64,000 nucleotides of DNA from Tretioscincus oriximinensis (taxonomy: Eukaryota > Chordata > Lepidosauria > Squamata > Gymnophthalmidae): the NCBI GenBank assembly GCA_022410635.1, contig JAJVDF010000018.1:1356244-1420243 (forward strand), given 5' to 3'. The translations under genes were made by a program, and so were the position numbers. Positions 12,149 to 24,074 of the stretch are shown here, in pieces; the stretch's first letter is position 1; each line of letters starts with the position of its first letter. The notes beneath the pieces were generated by a model that searched no databases, was not told the origin of the DNA, and saw only the letters and a list, made by a program, of their open reading frames with translations.

Positions 12149-13609
12149 ATTATGAACCAAATCTATTAAAGGGCATGATGAATTCATGTTGTGGCTAATT
12201 TAAAATGTATCTAATAGCCTTTGCTCAGAACATCTACTAAGAGGCATAATGTCAACCTCTCCTTTAACAATAAGAAAAGAACTATCAATACCATTTGGGG
12301 GAATCTTAACACTTTTCTCTGAGCTTCTATTTCTATTTCTGAATTAGTTCAGAACAGACTTTTTCTGTGTTTGAAATTCAAGAGATCAGTGACACAGACC
12401 TTTTAAGTGCAAGGGTAAGCACCTAAAGTATCACAAGTAAGCCAGATAGTCTTTATCCATTTATTTATAATTCCTCATGAATAATACAGCTTAAAAGAAT
12501 AACCTAAATGCAGTCAGGGAGATGAAGATACACTGTCAAACTCACAACAAACTTTTGTGCTGCAAAGTAATTACTGGATGCAATTTAGAACATTATTTAC
12601 AATGTAGTTCTCCATTAAAACACATTGTTGTAACAAGAAATAGAAAGACAGAAAGACACAATTATCACAACTTACATACAGTTGTCAAGAGAACCCACAA
12701 CCAGAGTCTCAGAGCAATTCCACTCTAGCTGGTAATCTGGACTAGCAAGCACACTAGGACCTGTCCTTATGCACACTGGTGCAGTCCAAGCAGGAAGCCC
12801 TGCTGCTTGCTAGTCTGACACATCAACCAGATTGGAAGGAATTGTAAGTATGGTTGTCAGGGAGCAAATTCAAACACATCACTAAAGCAACGCAGCTGAT
12901 AATGCTGTTAGGATTAGTTCCACACTTGCCCCTTGCAACAGAGAATCTGAGTNGCAGATTTTATCACTTTATTAAATAACGGTTCCAAAGGTTTAATTTT
13001 GAAACCAGTAAATGCTTAAACGATTAATATACTACCATCCTTCCCACCTAATTACACCCTCGGTTCCTGCTAATCCTACTGATAGCAAATAAGCCTACCG
13101 ATATCTGTCAAATCTGTTTTTACAAGAAAGAAAACAGAGTCTGTAAACACTTTTAAGTCCATGGAATATATATTTGTGGAAAATATGGTTTCATTATCTT
13201 TCAACTGAGAATGGGTCAAATATGTGGTCATGTTCCTCTCTAGAACTTAAATTGGCCCGTTGCCCCCCAAAAGTTCACATGAACAAAAATAAACCGAGGG
13301 AGTAGATTTTGTCTTTTTTCTGCTTTTGAGTGCCCTCTGAAAGCGCCTCAAGGTGCCTGAAACATTTGCTTATATACTGGTTATTTTTTAAAAAAAAATA
13401 GTTTCATATTGTGCAACCAGAATCTGACAAACAATTTCCTGCTGAATCAGTAATGAAATGAAATTAAAATATAGTAAAAGTCTTTCAACACCAACACAAG
13501 AAATAGAAGGTTTCTTCTATTATTATTTTAAGTAACTTTTTCCAACCTCCATGAAAAAGCATTTGCCATATCAAATGAAGCTGAAGAACATGAGACGAGC
13601 TATCAGCTG
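12149..13609. other. Intergenic and probable ANKMY1 3' UTR
   Basis: The part next to 13610 should be ANKMY1 3' UTR on the minus strand. Minus-strand poly(A) signals are ATTAAA at 12992-12997 and AATAAA at 12968-12973, about 640 bases after the stop. Nothing else was recognised. Confidence 0.4.
12968..12973 (-). other. ANKMY1: Candidate poly(A) signal of ANKMY1
   Basis: AATAAA on the minus strand, the nearest canonical hexamer I found downstream of the ANKMY1 stop codon. ATTAAA lies just upstream at 12992-12997. No experimental support is available. Confidence 0.35.
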
Positions 13610-13830
13610 TTAAATGTAACTGTAGTTTCCAGTATAAGGGAGATCCGCATTGCTACTGGTCTTCTCTAGACCTTTTTTTGACTTCATATCTCTCAAAGCC
13701 TTCAGCATCTTCTCTTCCTCTTGCTTAGACTTGTCCTTGCCAGCTCTTTTGCGTTCTTCCATTTCCACTTGCTTTCTGGATAAAGATGTTGACCTTCTTC
13801 TTGATCCACGGCTACCCCTACGATGCCGTC
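13610..13830 (-). CDS. ANKMY1: ANKMY1 last coding exon: charged C-terminal tail
   Basis: The acceptor is strong (TTTGCTTGGCAG|GA after a long pyrimidine tract) and the exon runs to TAA at 13610-13612. It adds about 72 residues after the MYND finger: a basic Arg/Ser-rich start (RHRRGSRGSRRRS), a Lys/Glu-rich helix-prone part around KDKSKQEEEKMLKALRDMKS, and the end ...LPYTGNYSYI. The phase (two bases completing a Gly codon) matches the MYND exon donor. The long Glu/Lys stretch could form a short coiled coil. As I remember it, the human tail after the MYND finger is shorter and different, so this end may be lineage-specific. Confidence is lower than for the ankyrin exons because the tail is poorly conserved. 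Confidence 0.7.
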
Positions 13831-15024
13831 CTGCCAAGCAAAGGACAAGAGGGAGAAAGGCAGTGAACAATTTGGCTAACCAGATTATAATTTTATGATT
13901 AAACACACATAAAAATATATCATTGCTACAGAATGTGAAAATAGTGCATGGTTGTTTGTGTTTTCTCTGAATACACCTGCCTTCCTCTAATTACTAACAG
14001 TTATTTGGGAAAGTTACACTATAAAATGATCACAATATTTTTAAGCAGTAATTGAGAATATGCAAAATAGATATTGCAAAGTTTACATTTCCCACTTTAC
14101 CAAGTAATATCACTGCTTGAACTTAGTAGTAGTAGAAGAGGAAGAGAGGGAGAAGAGGAAGAGAAAGGAGAAGAAGAAGAGGAAGAGGAGAAAGAAGAAG
14201 AAAAAAAGAAGGAAGAGGAGGTGGTGGTGGTGATATACTGTAGTAGCTTAGTACACAAAAGTTCCTTCTACTGCTATTTTGCTATGGCAGAATGTGTTCA
14301 CGTGGCTCGAAGGCAGTGTAAAGCATCCACTCCAACATATGAAGAACTGCTGGTCACATTTTGCCAGAGGTGCACAAAGGACAGGATAGAATAGCACAAG
14401 ATAGAGAAAGCATGGGAAAGACACCATCACTTCCGTAGAGTTTTTGTTGTGCCAGCTCAGATTGAAAATACCAGAGACCACCTCCTTTTCAATATGGCAA
14501 CAATGAGTTAGAAGGGGATATCACCTGTATCTGACCTAAAAAGAGAGAGCTGGCACAAAAGAAAAACAATGTTCATTTACAACCTAAATGACATCATGTC
14601 CATACTTTCTTTTGGGCAAAAAACACAGTATCTTGAAATCATGACATGCATTGCATTTGCCTTTCAATCATGAAGTCCTTACCAGTTCCTTATTTAGCAA
14701 TCCAGGATGTATATAATCTTCAATGATGAAGGTTTTTTCCATATTATTTGACTACATAAACCTAATCTACATTTAGTGAAAGATGTGAATGGATTTAACA
14801 AGATGCATCTTCATCATTTCACAAATGCAATAAAAACATTATCTTGCCTTCTGTTTATCATCCCAACAACCATGTGAGATAGATAAGCCAAGAAGTAGTG
14901 CCTAGGCTCCAGTCACCCAGTAAGCATCCATAGCTGTCTCCCAAATCTTAGGACAACTAAACCAGCTACTAATTCCCAGTATGCTTGCTGTTGATAGAAG
15001 GACTACTTAATGTTATTAAAAAGC
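13831..15024. other. ANKMY1 last intron, 3' part
   Basis: Intron with a purine-rich low-complexity stretch near 14121-14230 and no recognised exon. Confidence 0.45.
14121..14230. repeat. Purine-rich (GGA/GAA) low-complexity tract
   Basis: Almost pure A/G run on the plus strand built from GAA, GGA and GAG triplets, ending in a short GGTGGT block. The Glu/Lys-rich open frame across it is an artefact of composition. Confidence 0.8.
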
Positions 15025-15400
15025 TGCCTTGCTCAAGGGAAGTGGTGAAGAAAAGGCAAGCCAGGAAAACCTTCCATTGACTCCTAGTAGTGGTCTCTCA
15101 CTCTCCCAGTTATTACCAGAAGATCTACTTGNCAGAAATGAGCAAAGGAGAACAAATAAGCTGGGAAGATCTTCCATCAGCTTTCAGTGTTGTTTCCTGA
15201 CTATCACCAGAAAAATCGTTCGACCTGAGAGCGGAGGAGAAAGAACAAGCAACATAGATTCTCCACCAACTCCCTATGTTGGCCTTTCTTTCCCTCAAAT
15301 GTCCCCAGAAGAACCATTTTGCCTGAGGGGAGGAGACAAAAATAAACAAGCTGGGAAGATCCTTCATCTGCTTTCATTTATGGACTACCAACTTCATGCA
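15025..15400. repeat. Diverged tandem repeat of about 100 bp, nearly four units
   Basis: Units start near 15025, 15129, 15221 and 15320. Each begins with a TGCCTGAGGG-like word followed by GGAGAA/AACAA, then a TGGGAAGATC or GAAAACCTTCC block, then CTCCCA..ACCAGAAGA. The translated plus strand shows the same periodicity (PLTPSSGLSLSQLLPEDLL against PPTPYVGLSFPQMSPEEPF). Spacing varies between about 92 and 104 bp and the copies are well diverged. It is probably an intronic minisatellite or an internal repeat of an unrecognised transposon. Confidence 0.65.
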
Positions 15401-18400
15401 GAGTGAATGTGCTTTTATACAAAATAGCTGTGATTTTGTATGAAAACTTCGTAAGTTCAGGTTGAAAAATGGTTTGAAAGTATGTATGTATATATGTATG
15501 TATGTACATTCTCAATATACTGTACACTTTTTTCAGTAATACTCATTTCATGTTATAAAATAATTACAAAACTTTAATTTTTTAAAAAGAGTAAAACCAA
15601 AAATGAAATGGCAACAAACTAATCCAACAATAATTAAAAGTAAGGCAAGAAATAAAGGAAGGAAGGGGAAAAAAACAGCAGCAAATAATTACAATTTATG
15701 GTACTCACAACAGGTGGCAATACCATGGAGGATGGTATCAAAATCATGTTTAGGAACAGAAATTATCTATTTTCATACCTTCCAAAAGAGATAGGTCGTC
15801 TCTGCAAGATTCAGGTGATGAAGAGGTTTCTTTTGCAGCAATAAAATAAGGTGCAAATATATTTATAAATGACAATGCTAGGACACATTAGGAGTTCCTA
15901 AAAGTAACTGGATATATCAACAACAATAACTTCTACACTAGGGTAAGCAATGGTAACTTGTCATTTATTGCAATCACAAGATTAACAAGGCATTTTTGAT
16001 GAAATTACAAACAGTTGTAAAACACATCCCATACACTGGAGCAGTGGTTTTAGTATACATAGCATAACAAATAGGAATTACATAGCTGTAACCTTTCAGG
16101 ATGTTAACATTATATCAGAAATGGCTTTTTTTCTGGGTCTTAAAATTCTAGACCAGTTTAAACATCCAAGGAAAAACAAATACAATCACATGGTATGCAT
16201 CTTGCTCTCTGCCAGTCAGTGAAAACCTACTATTCAGCCTGCTTTTTGGCTAATTGGTATATGTGTACAATAGTGTATATGCATATTATGCAAGCAATGG
16301 AGGTCTGTATCAAGAGTTTGATCTAAAAGGATTTTAGCCATCTCTGCAACAGATAAAGGCACATTTTTTTGGATTGCATACACATGAATAAACTGATTTA
16401 AAACACAGATATTTCTTATAGACACAGTTTACAGCTTTCCTTGGATAACACTTTGGCTGCGTTCTCATGGGGGTGAAAGAAGCAGTTTTGAGAACTGCAA
16501 AGTGAATTCAGTTCCGTCCACAGTTTTCTTCCTTATCTAGCTCTGTTTCATCATCTGCACAAGATTTGCATTGGCTTCTGGAGTTAAAGGCCACATTGTT
16601 AGGTAATCTGTAAGAGTGTTCTCTTGCTGCACTCCACTCCACATTTTAAAAAATGTGCTTTTGTACAAATCCATAATTACAAAAAATAATAATACAGGTA
16701 TACAGATGTTTAGTTTTGTGCAAAACTAGAACCCCACCCACCTCAAAAATCTTTTAAAAACACTGTTGTCTCATTGGAGGTTAGAACAAAATAGAGACAC
16801 AGCAGTTGTGCATGGCAGCATTTGCACAGAGGTGCTCCCACTCTGTTCCAGCAACTCTGTTTGCTCTCCCCCTGTGGATTATAGAGGAACTGCATGCACT
16901 CGGTGCAAAGCCACACAACTTTCACTCCCATTTTTCCCCCAGGAACTTCTGCAGTGCCACTGATCAACTTAATTTCAGTCCTGCAATGCCAGTGGTGGAT
17001 TGGTTTCAATGACTGCAGTACTCTAAAACCCTAATTCTCCATTGGTAGAAATTTCTTGCACAACACAGTTTTGCTTTACAGAATGTTTTGTGAGAACGAA
17101 ACAATACTGTTGTACAAAAGGCTCCCCATCAGCACATTTTAATTTCAAATTGTGTTGTGAGTGAACATTACAGTTAAGTAATAGCAAGAATATTGCTTTT
17201 CAAAAATAATTCTGAGGTATAACTGCAGAATTACAAGACAGCTAGAGCTCACAAAGTCATACAAAGTAACTCATCAACCATCTGCTGGTCTTTCTTTTTG
17301 AAGATAACCACTTAGAAAATCTGTTTCTAAGCACAGGGTAAAGTTGTAAAGTATTCCCCTGCACTTTGAAGAGGTATATTTCACACAAACATAGAGCTAT
17401 TTTGGTTCTGTGGAATCCTCAAAGGAAAGAAAAAGGTCTACATTTAGATATTTATAAAATTTGCAGTGTCAAATGCAATAAATTAAATACAAAAGGCTCT
17501 CTCTAGGGCAGCATTAGTGCTCAAACTGAATTTCTGACAGCAGTCCTGTCCTAGATAATACAACACAGACTCTATCTTCATAAAAAAATAACGCTGGAGC
17601 AAGAGGCTATTCCTCTCTCTCTTCCAGAACTATAATTAGAACAAAAATTACATTAATAACAAGAGAGAGAACTTAATAATCTACACCTATAATTGCATTA
17701 TGCATGTATGTCTATGTGCCCTTCTTCATATTTTACATGCAAGGGGGATAAACTCACTATATTATAAATATAAATCTGTAAGTGGCAATTGGATAAGCAA
17801 CATGACAGAAATAAAACTATTCAAATGTACAAATAGTATTGATAATCTACTGGGTTATAATATATTCAAAAAGCCTATGGCTTGAACATTCTGTAGACAC
17901 AGTAACTGCTGCCAAATCAGTCCAAAACTGGATCTTCAGGAGAATAGACACGTAGAGATGCAATCAGAAACAGGAAGGATTCATGTTCATGTTTTCAGAC
18001 TGACCTATCTATAGCAGGAGATTGTGTTCATTAATATTCAAACATATAAAATGATAAGAACAGAAATATGCAAAATATCCCAATGAGCCCACAAAACACA
18101 AATAGCACATTGAGTCACCAGCCATTTTTACAGTACAGGAAATTTTAATCACAGGTCCTTCTGATTTGGGGCATATTCCTTTGGGTTTGAGCTTAATGTC
18201 TTTTGCATTTCCATGCATTTGTGTACAGATACACATGTACTTCAACAAAAATGGTAAACTCAAAATGCTGCCCGTAGGCTCAGTTGTGTTTGTGTCAATA
18301 TAGTTTCAGGTCCTCCACATCAATGATCACTGGAAAGCTGAAACAAGTCAATGTTTTTATGTTTACATTCATTTAAACAATATCCTAGTTGAACTTCAAG

Positions 18401-18410
18401 TGTGCCTTGG
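15401..18410. other. ANKMY1 intron; possible old inverted-repeat element at 16450-17100
   Basis: Mostly featureless AT-rich intron. The words GCTGCGTTCTCAT near 16456 and TTTTGTGAGAACGAAAC near 17088 are roughly inverted and might be the ends of a non-autonomous DNA transposon of about 640 bp. No target duplication is clear. Nothing coding was seen. Confidence 0.35.
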
Positions 18411-18829
18411 ATAAATTGGTGTCCTTATTGAGGTTTGAGGGAAGCACTGTAGAAGCATCTATTAATTCTCTTGATCCAATAATCCACTCTGAGCAATTGA
18501 GATCTTAGTACGTCATCCAGTATGATTTATTCTTCACAGCAATGAATTAAATTTCTTGCAAATTTTACCTTATTAATCGACCTGGTACCACTTCGGTCTG
18601 CTCCTCCTGGTTTCGGGTACATAAATTGGTGTCCTTATTGAGCTTTGAGGGAAGCACTGTAGAAGCATCTATTAATTCTCTTGATCCAATAATCCACTCT
18701 GAACAATTGAGATCTTAGTATGTCATCCAGTATGAATTATTCTTCACAGCAACAAATTAATTTTCTTGCAAGTTTTACCTTATTAATCGACCTGGTACCA
18801 GTCTGCTCCTCATGGTTTCGGGTATCCAA
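18411..18829. repeat. Tandem duplication, two copies of about 210 bp
   Basis: Copy one (18411-18620) and copy two (18621-18829) both start ATAAATTGGTGTCCTTATTG and end GGTTTCGGGTA. They differ at roughly a dozen positions by eye, plus a 6-base deletion (ACTTCG) in the second copy. The family is not recognised. Confidence 0.85.
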
Positions 18830-19837
18830 AAACGAAATACACATGCAACTTTTGTTTACTTTTTTATGGTCAAGCGGTTCCATATCAAGCTTGGTAAGTA
18901 TATCAATATCTTTTGAGAAAAGCATTCCTATACATTATAATGAATGTTTTTATTATCAATATTCAGTATGGCACATATTTTTCATAGGAGTAAAAGTCAG
19001 TGTCTTCTTTAATCTTTGTGTTGCAGCAATTATGGACATAATTTTCTACACAGAAAATTTTAATAGCTGCTTGGATTCAGTCATGCTCTACATTTTTCAA
19101 TCATGCCAAATCATTTTTTATTTTACTACATATGTGAAACATTTAAATTTCCAAAATCAATCCCACTAAGAACGCTTATTTTGTGGCTTTTTTGTATCTG
19201 TGTTGTTTTTTGGGGGGAGAGTTTTAGTTTGTTTAGCAAAGCATGGTCCACCCTTTATACCATTTTATGGTCAATTTTCTATTTGACCTTCATATCCAGA
19301 TGTTCCAGATGTTTTTTCACTACAAATAAAGCCATACATTTTTACTTGTGTGCTTTAAGCTTGCCATATGAGCATCAACCAAGAGAGTGACAAATACTTT
19401 CCATGCTGATTCCAGTTCTTCTCTGCCTTTGATCAAACTGCAGAGTAATTGGATGACATTAAAATGAAGTATCCTGATTCCACAGCTTTCCCGATAGTCA
19501 TGTCTACAGAACTTCTTAGAAGCCATCTTTTTTCTCAGTATGCAGAATAACATGTCAGTGTGCTGTCAAAGCTACTTTTCCGAGTGGATGAATCAGGGTA
19601 AGTCCAAAGGCTTTCCTTTTTTCAGTGCAGATCAGTCACTACACTTTCAGCTTCATTGACAGAGATCTTCCTCTGCTTCTTAGTGGTTGGTCTACTGCAA
19701 ACATAGCTACAATTTTCTCACACATTTCAAAGATTGACAGCATAATAATTTTTATTGGTACTTTAATAGCAAATTTCAACCACAAATTTAAAGCTGCACA
19801 TCAATGTAATAAGATAAATTTGAAATATGAAAGTCTG
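18830..19837. other. ANKMY1 intron, nothing recognised
   Basis: AT-rich intron. The open frames on the plus strand look like hydrophobic products of AT-rich DNA, with no family signature. Confidence 0.45.
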
Positions 19838-20161
19838 TAGAAATAATAATAANAAGAAGAAGAAGAAGAAGAACTTGGTTCTTATACCCCGCTTTTCTCA
19901 CCTTTCAAAGGGACTCAAAGCGGCTTACAAGGATATATTTTGCCCGAAGGCTCACATTCTATCTTCCCCACCAGGCTATGGTGGTTCCCATGTACCTACT
20001 TGCAGTCAATTGCAATTTCTTGCAATTCATGCTTTCGAATAGCTGGGTTGGCTAGAGCTACAGGCTAGTGGAAGGTGCTCACCCCTCCCCACTTCCAACA
20101 CAGGGCTTCGAAACCCAATCTCCCAGGCGAGAGACGAATACCTAAGCAACTGAGCTGTCCC
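19838..20161 (-). mobile_element. tRNA-derived SINE (type A), minus strand
   Basis: Read on the minus strand, the element begins with an A-box-like GACAGCTCAGTTGCTTAGG and a B-box-like GGGTTTCGAAGCCC, the split pol III promoter of a tRNA. An unrelated body follows (AGCTCTAGCCAACCCAGC, AAGCCGCTTTGAGTCCC), and it ends in a (TTC)n tail seen on plus as (AAG)n. Closely related copies lie at 45380-45652 and 63441-63763, with an older one near 44150. It is probably a squamate SINE family; the family name is not assigned. Confidence 0.75.
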
Positions 20162-21934
20162 AATAAGGAATAACTTATTCCTTGTTATATAAGCAATAAC
20201 TATATCCATCATGAGTTCAATAAGGGAGGTGAACCTCTCTCCTAATTTATTTACTTTAAGGTGTCCACAATTAACTGTGCAGCTGCTCCTCAGTCTTTAC
20301 ACACCAGAATTCTCAAATTCCTGATGCATCCATGTTAGAATCAGGTAATAAAACATGTCTAACTACAAAGCAGACAACAGTGACTTCTATAGTTCAACAA
20401 AACACATCATTAATCATTCTAGTCTGGCATATATGGTAGTAATCATAAATCATGCCAACAAAATGAACGCATAGATTTTAAAAATAAAGATAGATGAATG
20501 AGGCCTGTCCATGATCCTGTCCAGATGTACAGAATAACTACGGCAAAATGAGAGGAAAGAAACAAAACGGAAAATTGCCCTCATCGCATTTCTAACCATT
20601 TTCCCCTTCTGGTTGGAAGGGGAGAGAACTGCTCCAAGCAGGTCAGTATACCATTAGAAGGGACATAGATTTGATTATGGAAAAAAGCACTTCCTCATAC
20701 TTCATACCCTTGCTTCAGTTGCCCTTAAAAGATTCTTGCTGTGCATCTAATTACCCAGAAAGGATCTAATTCCAAAGTTATGCAGAACTTCTTCACATTA
20801 TGTACACCGCATCATACAAAAGCTATACAACCAGCAATCTATACATTTCTCTCTGAATAAAGAAGCTGTACCTTAGCAGAAATATCCTCACTAATATCAC
20901 ATTTAATCCAGTTGCTGTTCTCACAACAGCCCGTCAGGTGAATATGAAAGCCCACAAGCAGGACTTGAGTGCAATAACTTGCCCTGTTGAAGATTTTCCA
21001 GCAGCTATTCCTTTTGAGCATACCAGTGCCTATAGCAAAGGAAATCAAAAAGCTATCAGGGACAAGAGAAATTGGCAAGTGTTGTCTTCCAGGAATTTGC
21101 TCAAACTTTCTTTGAAGCCATCCAACCTAGAGCAGAAGGTTGGTATCACATTGGCTAACTCGTGTGACTTCCTTCCGATGCTGCTGGAATATTCTTTCCA
21201 TCAACCCTGCTGAATGGTCATCCTAATTAATGAAGCTGAAAACAAAAGTACAGCAACATTTGGAAGGCTAAATAGTATTAAGATTATTCAGCCTTCAGAG
21301 AAGCTGTTCACATTTTACTAGCCAGTTTACTTCTTGAAGAAAAGAGTCAATTATTAGCATTGCCTACAACATTTCATCTTAGTCTTGCTCAGATAGAATA
21401 TTATTCCTTTCCAAAAACAATTAAATGCATGACAGAATTGGATAAGATCCCACCAGAGTTCATTTTCTCCTGAAGCTTTCCCAATGAAATGAATGGCTTC
21501 AGTCCTATAGGGATTCTGCAGGGATCTTGGGATAACATATTGCAGGTGGATTATGCAGACCTTTGAGTAACCTACTGGATGTGGTCCTTCTGCCATAACC
21601 TACATATTCTTTCGAGTTAATAAAACAAATTATATAGGTTACAAAACTTGTAAAGAGTCATATGACTCTTAGGATGCAAGCTGGATGTAGACAGGACCTT
21701 GAAAACTCAACAACAAAGATCTTGTAGTATATGACAGTAATTGCAATTAATGCTTATAAAAATATCTTCCTGATACCAACAAATTGAATTATTTAGAAAA
21801 GCATGCTATCTCAGATTTAGAGAGATCACTTGAACTTACCCTATATGTCACCAATTTATTCAGTTTCATTAGCAATTAGGCATTTAGCTATACAACATTT
21901 CACTACCCACTTCACTTTGTGCAAGATGACCTAC
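20162..21934. other. ANKMY1 intron, nothing recognised
   Basis: No exon with compatible splice sites was found. The adjoining exons splice in phase without an extra one. Confidence 0.45.
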
Positions 21935-22086
21935 CTGATTGTAGACATTCTTGTTTATGGCGCTCATTCCAAGCCTTCGTTTTGCATGTCTTGCTGCATG
22001 AAAAAGTCTCATAACAACGGGGGCATGGTGAGAGCGTTACACCAACCGAACGGCCACACTGGTAGCAGTATTTAAAGAGTACCGGA
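21935..22086 (-). CDS. ANKMY1: ANKMY1 exon: MYND zinc finger
   Basis: This 152-bp exon encodes the complete MYND finger: CYQC, then ten residues, CPRC, then a CSKTC pair and finally HKQEC. That gives the seven cysteines and one histidine that bind two zinc ions. MYND fingers bind proline-rich protein motifs (family knowledge). It starts with the motif [16 protein letters not shown], very close to other vertebrate ANKMY1. The acceptor is ATTTTTGTAG|T and the donor CAG|GTAGGT. The exon needs two bases from the preceding exon, which the large upstream exon at 24075-24240 cannot supply, so a small exon in between is required (see 23049-23097). Confidence 0.92.
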
Positions 22087-22444
22087 CTACAAAAATAAAA
22101 TTTGTTAGAAGGCAATATTGAAAGAACGTAGTCATATCAAACACATTAGAATGAATCCAGAAATATTTTATGACCCTTTATGCACATCATCTGGTTTAAG
22201 GAACTCAATAGCCTATACTATCTGCAAGGGATCAGTGGAAATCCAGATCAGATCCACACTAAAAATCTTCTAATGTTACTTTTTTCCGATTAGACTGGAT
22301 CTAAGAATGGGCACTCAATCAGCTTGATAAAATGTGCACTGCTAACTAATCTGTATCAATCAAAAGTAGATATACTCATACAAATTTGGCACAACAAATG
22401 CACAAAAGAACAAAGTCTAATAAAGAAGCAGAATGTTAACAAGT

Positions 22445-22640
22445 TGTCTTCTTGGTGATAGAATATAAGGGCGTAGCTATATTAATTTGGATCAATAAGA
22501 GAGTCTAGCAGTATCTTGGAGACTAATACTATTATGACTGTATTATGTGTGAATTTCTACTGAAGGATTAGTCTACAAAAGCTTATGTACCAACTTCTTT
22601 CTCTTACGTTAGTACATAAGCCTTCTTTATCAGATGCAAA
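22445..22640 (+). repeat. Penelope-like LTR-type remnant with degraded hammerhead-like segment
   Basis: The sequence resembles a repeat common in reptile genomes whose end has a 'gtagctat..' word, a 'ggagactaa' word and an 'AAAGCTTATG' word. The copy here (GGCGTAGCTATATTAATTTG ... CTGAAGGATTAGTCTACAAA) is degraded. The CTGAAGG and ACAAA words sit where CTGANGA and GAAA would be in an intact hammerhead core. The assignment rests on memory of the family. Confidence 0.45.
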
Positions 22641-23048
22641 GTATGAAGAGTCCAAGGACAGACCTGTATAAACCAGCCATATGTATGAATAGTAATTGAA
22701 ATGAAAAACTATGAGATGACAAGTTTAGTACGATGGTTAAAAAGTTTAAAAAGTTGTCTCCCTCTAATTGATGTTTCTCTCTTAGATATACTGTATCACT
22801 ATCTCTCAGTCAGCATACACATTTATAAGAGATAGCAAGGAGTATTTTCTCATCATGAATAACACTGTANACATCCTATTTTGGATTCCTCCCTCCCACA
22901 CACAGAAAAATTTCCTACAGTGTTGAAGAGAAAACATCATTTAAGGAGAGCACGGCAAAAACTCTGAACAATAAGCATACACCCTGTTATAGAAAATAGG
23001 GTGTAGAAATAGAGAAAGAAACATGCACCTTTGTGGACAGGATCTTAC

Positions 23049-23097
23049 CCTGCTGTTTCTGTTTCTGGCACTGTTACACTAGTTCTTCTTCTTGTTG
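23049..23097 (-). CDS. ANKMY1: ANKMY1 candidate 49-bp microexon before the MYND exon
   Basis: The previous exon ends in phase 1 and the MYND exon begins in phase 2, so an exon of length 1 modulo 3 is needed. This segment is 49 bp, has the acceptor GTGCCCTGCAG|CA and the donor GG|GTAAGATC, and is open in the required frame. It encodes A-TRRRTSVTVPETETA-G. The human protein also has a linker at this place. It is the only fitting exon I found by eye between 22087 and 24074. The sequence of the linker is not conserved, so the call rests on phase and splice sites. Confidence 0.6.
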
Positions 23098-23224
23098 CTG
23101 CAGGGCACATGTAAAGATGAAAGGGGTTTTTCTTAATTAACTAAAGATCAGAATAAATGTTCTTATTGCTACTATTCAACTTTAGTCTGTTTCATCAAAT
23201 CTCTCTTGGTTTCTCTCACATTTA

Positions 23225-23700
23225 ATATAAGGATAGAAAATCATTCGTGGTTCCATGTTGTTGGGTCACAACTTCTAGCGGTTCCAGCCGGAGACAAAAA
23301 TTTGAGATGACAGACCGGGAAGATCTTGAGACCCAGAATAATGTACACTATCTTAACAAACGAGGATATAGGAAATGGCTCCCTGGACTGGGGCTGAGGA
23401 TAGAAGACCATCTGTCCTCCTGGAGCTGCAGCTGTTTGCTCTCTCTGCCTCCTCCTCCCCCAGGGATATAAGAACTGGCTGCTTGGACTGAGTTTGAGGG
23501 CAGAAGACCATCTCTCCTGGAGTAATAAACCAATCTTCATATTGTATTATATATTGGATTGTATTAGAATTTCTTATTTGCATTTCTATACTGCCCTATA
23601 CCCGAAGGTTAACAGTAAAAAAAGAATTAATATATAAATTCTGTTTTTAATGTTAATCTTTGGGTATAGGGCAGTATAGAAATGCAAATAAGAAATGCAA
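23225..23700. repeat. Composite repeat: imperfect direct repeat and an inverted pair of SINE tails
   Basis: A block with GGATATAGGAAATGGCT ... GAAGACCATCTGTCC near 23365-23420 recurs as GGATATAAGAACTGGCT ... GAAGACCATCTCTCC near 23464-23518. Next, 23566-23610 and 23652-23694 are inverted copies containing the word CTGCCCTATACCCGAAGG, which is also the tail of the type B SINE at 48626. The mobile origin is probable but the family of the direct repeat is unknown. Confidence 0.55.
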
Positions 23701-24074
23701 ATAAATAAACAGATAATGGCTGCCTATCAACAGAATTCCACGAAGAGGTTAGGATACTACATGCATAGGAAGGCAGAATCTCCTTCTGAAGACATAGGAA
23801 GAATTTGAATTACATTTGTGTGCTGAACCCAGTGAGAGTTGTTAAAGAAAATACATGTTTGATGTGGTCCAAGCCAATCTCTTCATATTACACACAATTG
23901 GAGCTAAAACCTGGGAGAGCTTTGAATTTCAAGCAAAAGTACACAAACACAACTATGAAAATACACATTACAAATTAATATTGTATTCATTATGAAGCAA
24001 TCTGACTTCAGTTTAGAAAGTGATAGTCCAATCCTACATATTTCCACTCTTTAAAACATTGAGTATGAACATAC

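Noticed and set aside
14074..14394. Glu-rich open frame of 106 codons
   Set aside because: Produced by a purine-rich simple tract.
18720..19169. 149-codon plus-strand open frame
   Set aside because: It overlaps the tandem duplication and AT-rich intron. The hydrophobic translation has no family signature.
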